From Candidatus Aegiribacteria sp. (GTDB taxonomy: Bacteria; Fermentibacterota; Fermentibacteria; Fermentibacterales; JCC-6), in contig JAGLOY010000095.1 in assembly GCA_023138735.1 (NCBI GenBank), positions 1 to 32,691 of the forward strand: DNA of 32,691 nt. Direction: 5' to 3'. The notes below the pieces were generated by a model. It worked only from the letters and a program-made list of their open reading frames with translations. It did not search any database and was not told the DNA's origin. The position numbers and the translations under genes were made by a program. The number at the start of each line of letters is the position of its first letter. Positions within the stretch are counted from its first letter, which is position 1. Of this stretch, positions 1-8,051 are shown one piece after another.

Positions 1-341
1 GCGGGATTCGAACCCGCGTCCGAGATCAGGGACCTGTCGGCTCTACATGTTTAGTCCGGATTAATGTCATTCTGATTCGGCTCCGGTCGGCCTTATCAGA
101 CCTAGCTCCCATTTAATCTCGCTGCTTACGTCTGGGAACGGGGCTTCACAGCCAGCTTTCCTTCTTCCGCCCAACCCCCGAAAGGAAAGCTATTCCGGAG
201 AGGACGGCTGCTCCTGTTATTCGGAACAGCGTGCCGTATTTATGCGGCAGTTATTTCTATCCGCCAGTTTAACGAGGCAGCGGATAACCTCGACATGCAA
301 CCGTCAGACCGCTTCTGAACCCGTCGATACCTGTCGCCCCC
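1..341 (-). ncRNA. ssrA: tmRNA (ssrA), 3' end cut by window edge
   Basis: Transfer-messenger RNA, which rescues stalled ribosomes and tags the unfinished protein. Seen on the minus strand: the 5' end GGGGGCGACAGGTATCGACG at 341 matches the conserved tmRNA start. The 3' part carries GGACTAAACATGTAG and GGACGCGGGTTCGAATCCCGC-type T-arm sequence running into base 1. About the last 11 bases (acceptor strand plus CCA) lie outside the window. Pseudoknot 1 is clear: GAGG/CCTC, plus TATCCGC pairing with GCGGATA. The expected tag frame after it is odd. By position and by the ATAACT element before it, the resume codon should be GCC, giving GCC GCA then TAA. Another frame reads CGC ATA AAT onward for nine codons to TAA. 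Neither ends in the usual LAA-like tail. The gene identity is firm; the tag is unresolved. Confidence 0.93.
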
Positions 342-362
342 GCAGTCTGCAACACACACTTG

Positions 363-391
363 AATTATGGGAATCAAATAGAATCTGTCAA
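363..391 (-). promoter_or_regulatory. sigma70-like promoter of ssrA
   Basis: Minus-strand -35 TTGACA (386-391) and -10 ATAATT (363-368) are separated by 17 bases. The predicted start is about 15 bases before the tmRNA 5' end at 341, which fits a short processed leader. Confidence 0.75.
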
Positions 392-411
392 CCCCTCGTG
401 CAGAACGGGAC

Positions 412-440
412 TTGCTAAATACCTGAAATTGCATTATTAA
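412..440 (+). promoter_or_regulatory. Candidate sigma70-like promoter of rpmB
   Basis: TTGCTA (412-417) and TATTAA (435-440) are 17 bases apart on the plus strand, about 45 bases before the rpmB ATG. It lies back to back with the ssrA promoter. The -35 box is only a partial match. Confidence 0.5.
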
Positions 441-484
441 ACTGATTCTTATTTGAGTCATATTAATACAATTAGGAGCTGAAT

Positions 485-673
485 ATGTCCTGGAGATGTG
501 ATATTTGTGGTAAAGGGCCTTCAGTTGGAAACCGAGTCAGCCATTCTAACAGACATACAAAGCATGTATGGAAACCAAACCTTCAGAATGCACGATTATT
601 GATCGACGGCAAACCGAAAAAAGTTAAGATATGCACCAGCTGTCTGAAAACGGGTAAGTTTCAGAAAGTCTAG
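485..673 (+). CDS. rpmB: 50S ribosomal protein L28
   Basis: Small basic protein of the large ribosomal subunit, 62 residues, the usual length for L28. It starts [12 protein letters not shown], carries the family-typical core of [19 protein letters not shown], and ends in a basic tail. Cysteine pairs at residues 5/8 and 50/53 form the zinc-ribbon seen in the four-cysteine L28 type. AGGAG at 474-478, six bases before the ATG, fixes the start. It is the only protein gene on the plus strand and stands alone, with its own promoter and a strong terminator. It is divergent from ssrA, a pairing of two translation genes. Known role: L28 is needed for 50S assembly. Zinc-binding forms are in some bacteria exchanged for zinc-free paralogues under zinc limitation; whether that occurs here cannot be seen. 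Confidence 0.97.
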   Translation: MSWRCDICGKGPSVGNRVSHSNRHTKHVWKPNLQNARLLIDGKPKKVKICTSCLKTGKFQKV

Positions 674-694
674 CTGGGATTTTGCATACAGAAG

Positions 695-723
695 AGCGGG
701 AATGGCTAACATTCCCGCTTTTT
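695..723 (+). terminator. Rho-independent terminator after rpmB
   Basis: A perfect 9-bp stem AGCGGGAAT / ATTCCCGCT (695-703 with 711-719), a 7-base loop, and a T-run at 719-723, starting 22 bases after the rpmB stop. It separates rpmB from the converging radical SAM gene, whose stop is at 746. Confidence 0.9.
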
Positions 724-745
724 GCATATAATAAATGATCGATAT

Positions 746-2416
746 CTATTCAGAATCTTCGATTTCTGATTCCTTCTCAATATCCTTCAATCTGCTCTGA
801 TTGAGAGAAATTGATGCGTGATATTCCCGGGCAAGCCTTGTGTGACCAAAACCCATATTCAGGAAACTCCATTCGAAAGAAGTATCCGGATCGATATCTT
901 CCAGAACCCATTTGATGTTCACACCGGCTTTCTTGAAAGCGGTGTTCCATCCCACACCAGAAAGTTTCTCTTCAAGAGCAATGCTGGTTCGGTGATCTCC
1001 CCTTGCAAGAAGAGCTCTGATATGAGACTCGCGCGGATCACCGTATCTCACGGTGACTTTCTTTATCTTCCTGAACTCGGGCTCGAACCAATCTATCCAC
1101 TCTCTCAGATTGGTGGGAGCAGCCATCGAAGACCATTGAAAGGCAGTCCATGGTTTTGGTATGAATGGATTAATATTAACACGAATTGGCAGAGTGGTTC
1201 TACTCCGGATCTCTTTTACGAAATCTACTATTGATACTCTATCCGCCTTTGTTTCGAAGGGTAAACCAATCATGAAATATATCCTGATACTCTTCACGGC
1301 CTCATCAAAATATTTCTCGATCGATTCGAAAAGCTGACTGTTCTGGAGTTTCTTACCTATTACTCTCCTCAGGGAGTCTGTTCCTGTTTCCGGGGATAGT
1401 ACTATGGATTTCTCAGTCAGGTCATCAGGAACCTCGCTGGAGTGGATCTGGTCCTCATATTTGTTTGAGCAGAATACAACCTCCAGATCACGTTTTTTAG
1501 CTGCTTTGATGACTTTACGGATTTCAGGATAGGATCTAGGTGAACTGCCGAGAAGAGCCAGCTTCTTGATATCCGGCAGGTTTGCAATAGTACTTTCCAG
1601 CTCTTCGAGCTTGCATTCTCTATATGGAAGACTGACATATCCGGGCTGACAGAACTTACAGTTGAAAGAACATCCCCTTGATATCTCGAGCATCGCAATA
1701 TCGCTGTTGATGCAATCGGGAGAGTGAATGAATGAGGTCATCCCCATCCCATCCGAACCTGCCCACTGACGCATAATCGAGCTTACTTTACCAGGTATAT
1801 CATGTACTGAAGGAATGTACATACCAGGCAGTGTGGCAAGCCTTCGAAGTATTTTCCTCTTGGATGCGCCCTGTGCGCCGAGGCTTTTAATCGTATCAAG
1901 AACGGGACCAAGTGATGGTTCAGTTTCCCCTATTACGAAGGCATCCATGAACAGTGAAAGAGGCATGGGATTAGCTGTAACCGGTGTTCCCCCGGCAATA
2001 ACGAGAGGCCATTTACTGACTCTTTCTTCGCTCCTCTGCTCGATGCCGGAAAGCTTCATCATCTCCAGTATTCTCAGGTAGTCATCTTCACTGGTAGGAG
2101 CAAAAACAAGCAGATCACACTGTTTTATAGGTTTACCTGTTTCAAGCGTTATAGAGGGATTCCCGTATCTGCTTCTCCAGTGGAATTCATCTTTATCGGG
2201 ATAGAATGCCCTTTCACAGCAGGTTTCCGGCCAGGAAGCCAGCTGCTTGAAAATACTCTGGAATCGAAGAGAAGACATTGCGGTGCGGTATTCGCTGGGA
2301 GAAGCCAGGATTATTTCAAAGATACCCTGCTTTGATACGGTACGAGTGCATGTTTCGTTATCCAGCAGCCTGCGTCGACGTTCATCATAGTACTCGGCAG
2401 CAGGTTTTCTGCTCAT
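746..2416 (-). CDS. Radical SAM protein with B12-binding-like N-terminus
   Basis: 556-residue radical SAM protein of unknown substrate. Seen: CSFNCKFC at residues 249-256 is the CxxxCxxC motif that binds the catalytic 4Fe-4S cluster and S-adenosylmethionine. It sits in the context EISRGCSFNCKFCQPGY. Residues about 35-180 look like the fold that precedes such domains in B12-dependent radical SAM enzymes, with LVIAGGTPVTANPMPLSLFMDAFVIGE, but I see no DxHxxG cobalamin motif. The layout resembles the family often annotated TIGR03960. That family is frequently followed by a DUF2344 partner, which is absent here. GGAGGG sits 8 bases before the ATG. It follows ftsZ by 116 bases on the same strand with no visible terminator between, so it may be read through from the dcw cluster. 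Its role is not recognised; tRNA or cofactor chemistry are both possible. Confidence 0.85.
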   Translation of the reverse strand: MSRKPAAEYYDERRRRLLDNETCTRTVSKQGIFEIILASPSEYRTAMSSLRFQSIFKQLASWPETCCERAFYPDKDEFHWRSRYGNPSITLETGKPIKQCDLLVFAPTSEDDYLRILEMMKLSGIEQRSEERVSKWPLVIAGGTPVTANPMPLSLFMDAFVIGETEPSLGPVLDTIKSLGAQGASKRKILRRLATLPGMYIPSVHDIPGKVSSIMRQWAGSDGMGMTSFIHSPDCINSDIAMLEISRGCSFNCKFCQPGYVSLPYRECKLEELESTIANLPDIKKLALLGSSPRSYPEIRKVIKAAKKRDLEVVFCSNKYEDQIHSSEVPDDLTEKSIVLSPETGTDSLRRVIGKKLQNSQLFESIEKYFDEAVKSIRIYFMIGLPFETKADRVSIVDFVKEIRSRTTLPIRVNINPFIPKPWTAFQWSSMAAPTNLREWIDWFEPEFRKIKKVTVRYGDPRESHIRALLARGDHRTSIALEEKLSGVGWNTAFKKAGVNIKWVLEDIDPDTSFEWSFLNMGFGHTRLAREYHASISLNQSRLKDIEKESEIEDSE

Positions 2417-2532
2417 AGGTGTTACCCTCCATTCTTAGATGCGGGTAATATATGATAATGAAACGCTTAGCGGTAGATGATGTTGCTATATGCATGATAT
2501 ACAAACGTTTACAATATCAAAAGCGTGCCCGG

Positions 2533-3687
2533 TTAACTTCTGAAGAATGGTGGGTGCTTTTTCCTTTCCTCCTTTCCACTGTTTCTGGCAGCTCCAAGAA
2601 TGAAGGGGATTCTATCCCGCTCAACCTCCCGGGAAGCATTCTTGGACTTCAGGCTTTCAGGCAGTCTTATGTCCATAGAATCTATTTCCATCTCTTCTAC
2701 CTCACCGAAACCTGTAGCGATGACCGTAACTTTCAGTTTGTCACCCATGCTTTCAACTATGCTGGTTCCCAGTGATACGTCAGCCTGCGGCCCCACTGCT
2801 TTTGTAACGATCTCAACAGCCTCGTGGAACTCAGCGAATTTCATACTTGAAGAGGCCTGAATACTTACAAGAAGTGACTGTGCGCCCTCTATCGATACGT
2901 TCTCCAGAAGCGGATCAGATATGGCTCTGCTTGCCGCTTCAGAGGCGCGATGCTCACCATTGCAGCAGCCTGTACCCATCATGGCGCCTCCACCGGTTGT
3001 AATAACCTTTTTGATGTCCTGAAAATCGAGGTTCATGAGACCCGGTGATGAAATTATATTCGCTATGCCCTCTACAGCATCCTTAAGAGTTCTGTTTCCT
3101 CTATCTAAAGCATTCGACAGCGTCTCATCATCACCAGCTTCCCGACGCAGGCTGTCGTTAGGAATGACGATCAGAGTATCTACTTCCTTTCGCAGCGCTG
3201 ATATGCCCTGTTCGGCTCTGTTCTTCTTAACGGAACCCTCAATTTCGAAGGGCCTGGTTACGACTCCGACGGTAATTGCATTGAGTTCCCTTGCGATGCG
3301 TGCAACAACGGGAGCTGCTCCTGTGCCTGTTCCTCCGCCCATACCGGCAGCTATGAAGACCATGCTGCAATCCTGGAGGCTTTCGACGATTTCATCTCTA
3401 CTCTCCTCAGCAGAACTCTCTCCCGTTTCCACATTCCCGCCAGCCCCTAGGCCACCGGTAAGTTTTGGGCCGAGCTGCACCTTCAGATCAGGCTCGCAGT
3501 TCTGAAGTGCCTGAAGGTCCGTATTCAATGCGATATATTCAACACCTATGATGTCCGCATTCAACATCCTGTCAATAGCGTTGCATCCACATCCGCCGAT
3601 GCCAATCACGACTATCTTTGGTTTGCCGTGATATTCCTCGGTCACGTCAACTATCTGGAGCCTGGGTCCTTCCTCTTGCGGTATCAT
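2533..3687 (-). CDS. ftsZ: Cell division GTPase FtsZ
   Basis: Tubulin-like GTPase that polymerises into the Z-ring and recruits the divisome. Seen: nucleotide-binding VIGIGGCGCNAIDRM near the N-terminus, the tubulin signature GGGTGTGAAP (about residues 117-126), NTDLQAL and the T7-loop region NLDFQDIKKV. The frame is open to a GTG at 3705, but the six extra codons (NRGGK-type) are just the ribosome-binding site AGGGGAGG. I therefore place the start at the ATG at 3687, five bases downstream of it, giving 384 residues. The unstructured linker is short (about 45 residues) and ends in HPPFFRS, a possible form of the C-terminal peptide that contacts FtsA. It is the last dcw gene, 17 bases after ftsA. 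Confidence 0.97.
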   Translation of the reverse strand: MIPQEEGPRLQIVDVTEEYHGKPKIVVIGIGGCGCNAIDRMLNADIIGVEYIALNTDLQALQNCEPDLKVQLGPKLTGGLGAGGNVETGESSAEESRDEIVESLQDCSMVFIAAGMGGGTGTGAAPVVARIARELNAITVGVVTRPFEIEGSVKKNRAEQGISALRKEVDTLIVIPNDSLRREAGDDETLSNALDRGNRTLKDAVEGIANIISSPGLMNLDFQDIKKVITTGGGAMMGTGCCNGEHRASEAASRAISDPLLENVSIEGAQSLLVSIQASSSMKFAEFHEAVEIVTKAVGPQADVSLGTSIVESMGDKLKVTVIATGFGEVEEMEIDSMDIRLPESLKSKNASREVERDRIPFILGAARNSGKEERKKHPPFFRS

Positions 3688-3704
3688 TTTTCCTCCCCTG
3701 TTCA

Positions 3705-4949
3705 CTATCTGAGTTTCCTTATCAATCCTTTTAATCGCATAGCTGCGACGCCGAGTGGGTTCGATATTTTCCTCTGTTCATATTCGCTCTCCTCTTCATG
3801 AGAAAGCAGAACAAGTCCCACAGCATTGGCGAATTCAGCTCTCTCTATCAGGGAAGACGACATATCTATTCCACCCGGTCTTCCCACTTCAACTGGTATG
3901 CCTATGATCCTGGATGCCATACTGGTTAATCCTCTGAGGTAAGACGCCCCCCCGGAGAGAACTATTCCCGCAGGCAGATCCGATTCCTGGATTCCAGCCT
4001 GTTTGAGTTCACAGAGAATGTCTCCAATAAGATTGCCTGCGCTTCGATATGCGATTTCATTTATTGCTTCATCCGTGATTGGAATCGTTCTCCTTCCCCC
4101 GAAAGTACTCACTGATATTTCCCTGTCCTGCGTTTTGGATCTGTGGGTCAGATCTATGTACTCCTTCTTCAGCCTTTCAGCTTCGTATCTGGGAATGCGA
4201 ATCTTCTGCAGAGCTCTGGTTATCGATTCTCCCCCACACGGAATAACTGCAAGGTGAGCCAGAACACCTGAATGGAATACAGCAATATCGGTTGTATCAG
4301 CACCGATATCTGCAAGTACTACTCCTATTTCCATTTCATCCGGAGTCAGAACGGATCTTGCGGAAGCAGATGCTGAGGGATAGAGCGCTGAAACCTTTCT
4401 TCCCGCATCGTTTATTACCTGCTCGAGATTCAGAACAGCAGTTCTGTCAGCGGTAACCATGTAGATGTCCGCTGTAAGCCTCTCCGCACGAAGACCGACA
4501 GGAGGCCGCACCAATCTGCTGGAACCATCTATCGTATACCCGCATTTCTCCGTTCGGAGAACCATGGATTCTCTGGGCAGCTTGATCATCTGTGCTGTCT
4601 CAGTTGCATCTTCAATATCCGCCCAGGTCACTTTCCCGGAAACGAATTCATCCTCCCGTTCAACATTCACAGTTCCCCTGCCCGGGAATCCTCTCACGTG
4701 TGATCCGCTTATCGATACAGCTGTTTCAACTACTTTCCATGATGAAAGCGATTCCGCTTCTTCGATGGCCTGAGATACTGCCTGGGAAGCACCAGGAAGG
4801 TCCACGATTACACCCTCAATTACACAGCCTGAGGTCTGTGCCTGGCCTGCTCCGGTTATATGGAGTATCCCATCTTCATCAACCTCAGCCACGACACAGG
4901 TGACGTTCTTACTGCCAACATCAACTCCGGTGTAGATCTCAGGACTCAT
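3705..4949 (-). CDS. ftsA: Cell division actin-like protein FtsA
   Basis: Actin-family ATPase that tethers FtsZ filaments to the inner membrane, 414 residues, a normal length. Seen: phosphate-1 loop GVDVGSKNVTCVVAE at the N-terminus, the SHS2/1C subdomain in residues about 85-170, phosphate-2 ADIGADTTDIAVF and adenosine loop IVLSGGASYLRGL. The C-terminal NPLGVAAMRLKGLIRKLR is a basic amphipathic helix, the expected membrane-targeting sequence. The ATG overlaps the ftsQ stop (ATGA), with GGGGGTGA just upstream, so the two are translationally coupled. ftsZ follows directly. The order ftsQ-ftsA-ftsZ is the classic end of dcw clusters. Confidence 0.96.
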   Translation of the reverse strand: MSPEIYTGVDVGSKNVTCVVAEVDEDGILHITGAGQAQTSGCVIEGVIVDLPGASQAVSQAIEEAESLSSWKVVETAVSISGSHVRGFPGRGTVNVEREDEFVSGKVTWADIEDATETAQMIKLPRESMVLRTEKCGYTIDGSSRLVRPPVGLRAERLTADIYMVTADRTAVLNLEQVINDAGRKVSALYPSASASARSVLTPDEMEIGVVLADIGADTTDIAVFHSGVLAHLAVIPCGGESITRALQKIRIPRYEAERLKKEYIDLTHRSKTQDREISVSTFGGRRTIPITDEAINEIAYRSAGNLIGDILCELKQAGIQESDLPAGIVLSGGASYLRGLTSMASRIIGIPVEVGRPGGIDMSSSLIERAEFANAVGLVLLSHEEESEYEQRKISNPLGVAAMRLKGLIRKLR

Positions 4950-5662
4950 ATTTCACCCCCCTGAGATGTTGAGTTTTCATGTAATTCTCTCAGAACAGCC
5001 TGATTCGAGTATCTCATATCCACCTGATACCAGCCTTCCAAATCGGACATGGAAGACGCCAGCTGCTGGTAGTCAGTCCATCTTTCTGAAAGACGATCGC
5101 TACCAAGAAGCACTTCACACCCATCTCCAACGAATACAGATAATCCTCTGTTCGTATATTTGAATGAAAGACCGTCTGACTGCATGTCAGAAGCCCCGAA
5201 CCATGCCGCAAGCGTCCTGGAAACCTCGGGATCTATACCTTCCCGGGATTCAACAACCGGTAAACTGTCAGTAATAAAGCGGGACGGGAGGAGCTCTCCA
5301 ATGGATGAAACAGCGGTAACTCCCGATGAGTCACTGATCGCAAAAACAGGTTCCGAGATTGTCAGTTCAAGTACGAGAGAACTTAAGGGTACCCGATCAA
5401 CATGAGCGGAATCAATACCGGGTACATCGGACAACACATTCTGCAGTGTGGCAGGATCTATCTGCCATATTGATGTTCCGAATAAAGGTTTCACAACCTG
5501 GCAGACCGCAGATGAATCGACATGCCGTGCTCCTCTTATGCGGACTGTATCCAGATCGAAAGCACCTCCCCTTTCGAACCATCTGTATCCCATGGCGAGG
5601 GCAAAGGCTGCAAGCCCCGAGGAGAATAACAGCCAGAATGCAGCTCTCCGTCGATCCTTCAT
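4946..5662 (-). CDS. ftsQ: Cell division protein FtsQ (POTRA domain)
   Basis: Bitopic membrane protein that links early and late divisome proteins through FtsB/FtsL. Seen: 238 residues, a short basic cytoplasmic start (MKDRRRA), one membrane span at about residues 9-25, then a POTRA-like segment FDLDTVRIRGARHVDSSAVCQVV followed by the beta domain with VDRVPLSSLVLELTISEPVFAI. Its position between murC and ftsA supports the call, as sequence similarity in this family is low. The ATG overlaps the murC stop and GGAGG lies 7 bases upstream. ddl and murB, which often sit between murC and ftsQ, are missing. Confidence 0.92.
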   Translation of the reverse strand: MKDRRRAAFWLLFSSGLAAFALAMGYRWFERGGAFDLDTVRIRGARHVDSSAVCQVVKPLFGTSIWQIDPATLQNVLSDVPGIDSAHVDRVPLSSLVLELTISEPVFAISDSSGVTAVSSIGELLPSRFITDSLPVVESREGIDPEVSRTLAAWFGASDMQSDGLSFKYTNRGLSVFVGDGCEVLLGSDRLSERWTDYQQLASSMSDLEGWYQVDMRYSNQAVLRELHENSTSQGGEI

Positions 5663-6981
5663 TCAGCATCCTCCACGAGTTCTCGTGCAAGTGAATCGAT
5701 GCTGCCGGCCCCCATGAATACTATTATTTCTGCTTCCATCTCCAGCAGGAGTTTCATCACATTGACGGGCGTGCATAATTCGCAATTACCGCCTGCCCTT
5801 ACTGATGCATCAACCACCAGCTGACTGGTGATTCCTGGTATCGGTTTTTCCCTGGCCGGATAAATGGGAAGAACAAGCGCCATATCAGCCCTGCTGAGCG
5901 CTATACCTGCAGCCTCATACTGGACCGCGGTTCTGGAATAAAGATGCGGCTCGAAAACAACAACTATTTTTCCCTGTGACACCTGGGAAACTCCCTGAAG
6001 AGCGGCTTCAATCTCATCGGGATGATGCGCGTAATCGGACAGGACAACCGCTGAACCGGTGTTTCCGATTCGCTCCAGCCGCCTGGATACACCCGGAAAG
6101 GATTCAAGGGCCCCTGCAGAATCTTCAGTACTAACACCTGCTGTTGAAGCAAGGGCAATAGCCGCCTCGGCATTTCTCAGGTTGTGATTCCCAGGAAGGG
6201 GCAGATACCCCTGAATTCCATCGATCATGTATTTCTGTCGCCATTTATCAGTTTCCAGAGGCCTGCAGAACACTGACCCCTCCGGCCCTGTTGTGATTAC
6301 ATTTCTTTCAATTCTTTCAGCCCATTTCGCCAGATCTCTGTTTATAAAAGGAACGATTACCGTTCCACCTGGACGGGTCATTTCAAGGAACACACCGAAG
6401 GCAACCGACAGTGCCTCAGGAGTACCGTAACACTCCAGGTGCTCTATTGCGAAGGATGTAACAGCGGCTGATACAGGCTTCAGCCTCAGAAATGCTCTGT
6501 CATATTCATCGGCTTCAACAACCGTAAGAGAGGATCCTGGTCTGAAATTACCACCCCATGCACTTACTGTCCCACCCACCATGACTGTCGGATCATGGCC
6601 GGTTTCCTGCAGTATCCATCCTGTCATGGCAGTTGTAGTAGTCTTACCGTGAGCACCTGCTACTGCGAGCAGATGTGAATCATTGGCAAGTTCAGCCAGG
6701 GCTTCACTCCTGCGAAGCACTGGAACCCCCTTTTCTCTCGCAAACACGATCTCAGGGTGATCGACAGGGATAGCTGCACTGAAAACCACCCTCCCGACTT
6801 TTTCTACATGAAGGGGATCGTGCTTATCAGAAACGGCTATTCCTGCGTCCAGCAGTTGGAGAAGATTGGAGCCGGGACTTCTGTCGCAACCGCTTACCTC
6901 AAAACCTCGATATCGATACCAGAGGGCAAGAGAACTCATTCCACTGCCGCAGATTCCTATGAGATGAACACTGCTGGTCAT
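5659..6981 (-). CDS. murC: UDP-N-acetylmuramate--L-alanine ligase MurC
   Basis: Cytoplasmic ATP-dependent ligase adding the first residue, L-alanine, to UDP-MurNAc. Seen: N-terminal HLIGICGSGMSSLALWYRYRG Rossmann motif, the Mur-ligase P-loop GAHGKTTTT at residues 109-117, VVEADEYDRAF (metal and ATP contact), and the C-terminal domain with DYAHHPDEIEAAL, FEPHLYSRT and MGAGSID. Length 440 residues, as expected. The start ATG overlaps the murG stop (TAATG) and follows GGGGAGG by six bases. The DEYDR and HHP motifs distinguish it from MurD, MurE and MurF in the same cluster. Confidence 0.98.
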   Translation of the reverse strand: MTSSVHLIGICGSGMSSLALWYRYRGFEVSGCDRSPGSNLLQLLDAGIAVSDKHDPLHVEKVGRVVFSAAIPVDHPEIVFAREKGVPVLRRSEALAELANDSHLLAVAGAHGKTTTTAMTGWILQETGHDPTVMVGGTVSAWGGNFRPGSSLTVVEADEYDRAFLRLKPVSAAVTSFAIEHLECYGTPEALSVAFGVFLEMTRPGGTVIVPFINRDLAKWAERIERNVITTGPEGSVFCRPLETDKWRQKYMIDGIQGYLPLPGNHNLRNAEAAIALASTAGVSTEDSAGALESFPGVSRRLERIGNTGSAVVLSDYAHHPDEIEAALQGVSQVSQGKIVVVFEPHLYSRTAVQYEAAGIALSRADMALVLPIYPAREKPIPGITSQLVVDASVRAGGNCELCTPVNVMKLLLEMEAEIIVFMGAGSIDSLARELVEDAE

Positions 6982-8051
6982 TATGAATCCTCCCCTGCAG
7001 CGTTGATTACGATTTCCGCTATAGTACCTGCCGGATTAACAGGCATTATTTCCTCCAGAGATGCTTTCATTCTCTGAATGATCCTATCATCCTCAAGCAG
7101 GCTGCTGATAGCGCCCCATAGAGCTGCAGCGTCGGTAGTGTCCTGAATGAAAACGAGAGCCCCACCCTTATCGGTTATCTCGAGGGCATTCCATTTCTGA
7201 TGATCATCAGCGGCGAATGGGTAAGGTAGGTAAACAGCCGGGATTCTGAACCACGTCAATTCAGCAACTGTCATAGCCCCGGAGCGAGCCACAGCAATAT
7301 CTGCGGCAGAGTAGAGAAGTGCGGGATCATCCACAAAATCCATTACGTGAATCATCTGAAGGTTGGATGATTCCTCACTGATTCTTTTCCTATCTCTACT
7401 GCCGCACTGAAGCAGCACGAATACATTCTCCGGAGCTTTAATGGCTGCATCATTTATGGCTCTGGCTCCCTGGCTTCCGCCAAGAAAGAGCACAACCGGA
7501 ACGCCATCAGGAATATTGAGTTTCTCCCTTGCATAATCTTTGTTGTATTTCTGAAGTGAAAGCCTGACAGGATTTCCGGAATAATCAGCTCCTTTTCTGA
7601 AACCAGAAGTGGCCGAATGGAAACCTGTAAGCACTTTATCCGAAAAGCGGGAAGCCAGCCTGTTCGCCCTTCCAGGTATACTGTTCGATTCATGTATTAT
7701 TGCGGTAATTCCAAGGCTCCGCGCGGCAACAACCGGGAAGAAGGACGGATAGCCTCCCGTAGCAAACAGTACTGATGATCCCAGTTTGCGCAGCAGTTTC
7801 CTGGCTCTGAAGAATTCCCGAACAGCCCGGAAAGGCAGGAGCGCAATATCCAGTATACCTCTGTCGATGCGAGGAGGGTTCAGTACATGTACAGTATCGC
7901 CGAATTGTTCATACATCCTTCTGTCAACAGGTCGGGGAGTCGCTATAAAATCGATACTGGTATCCGGGTACCTCTCCCAGATAGCCTCCGCCACTGCGAT
8001 TGCAGGGCTTATGTGACCACCGGTACCTCCACCTGCTATGACGACTCTCAT
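6981..8051 (-). CDS. murG: Lipid II synthase MurG (GlcNAc transferase)
   Basis: Membrane-associated GT-B glycosyltransferase that adds GlcNAc to lipid I to make lipid II. Seen: the N-terminal glycine-rich loop GGGTGGHISPAIAVAEAI, IIHESNSIPGRANRL (acceptor side), the second G-loop VLFLGGSQGARAINDAA, and the donor-binding AADIAVARSGAMTVAELTW. 356 residues, normal. It overlaps the ftsW stop by ATGA and has GAGGGGG eight bases before the start. In the dcw context it takes the product of MraY and hands lipid II to FtsW/FtsI. Confidence 0.98.
   Translation of the reverse strand: MRVVIAGGGTGGHISPAIAVAEAIWERYPDTSIDFIATPRPVDRRMYEQFGDTVHVLNPPRIDRGILDIALLPFRAVREFFRARKLLRKLGSSVLFATGGYPSFFPVVAARSLGITAIIHESNSIPGRANRLASRFSDKVLTGFHSATSGFRKGADYSGNPVRLSLQKYNKDYAREKLNIPDGVPVVLFLGGSQGARAINDAAIKAPENVFVLLQCGSRDRKRISEESSNLQMIHVMDFVDDPALLYSAADIAVARSGAMTVAELTWFRIPAVYLPYPFAADDHQKWNALEITDKGGALVFIQDTTDAAALWGAISSLLEDDRIIQRMKASLEEIMPVNPAGTIAEIVINAAGEDS

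Noticed and set aside
240-461. 73-codon minus-strand frame ending in the tmRNA
   Set aside because: It runs from the promoter region into the tmRNA and only its last codons coincide with the tag region; not a protein gene.
2417-2532. Promoter for the radical SAM gene (TTGTAA and ATATAG 17 bases apart)
   Set aside because: Both boxes are weak matches and AT-rich sequence gives such pairs by chance; read-through from ftsZ is equally possible.
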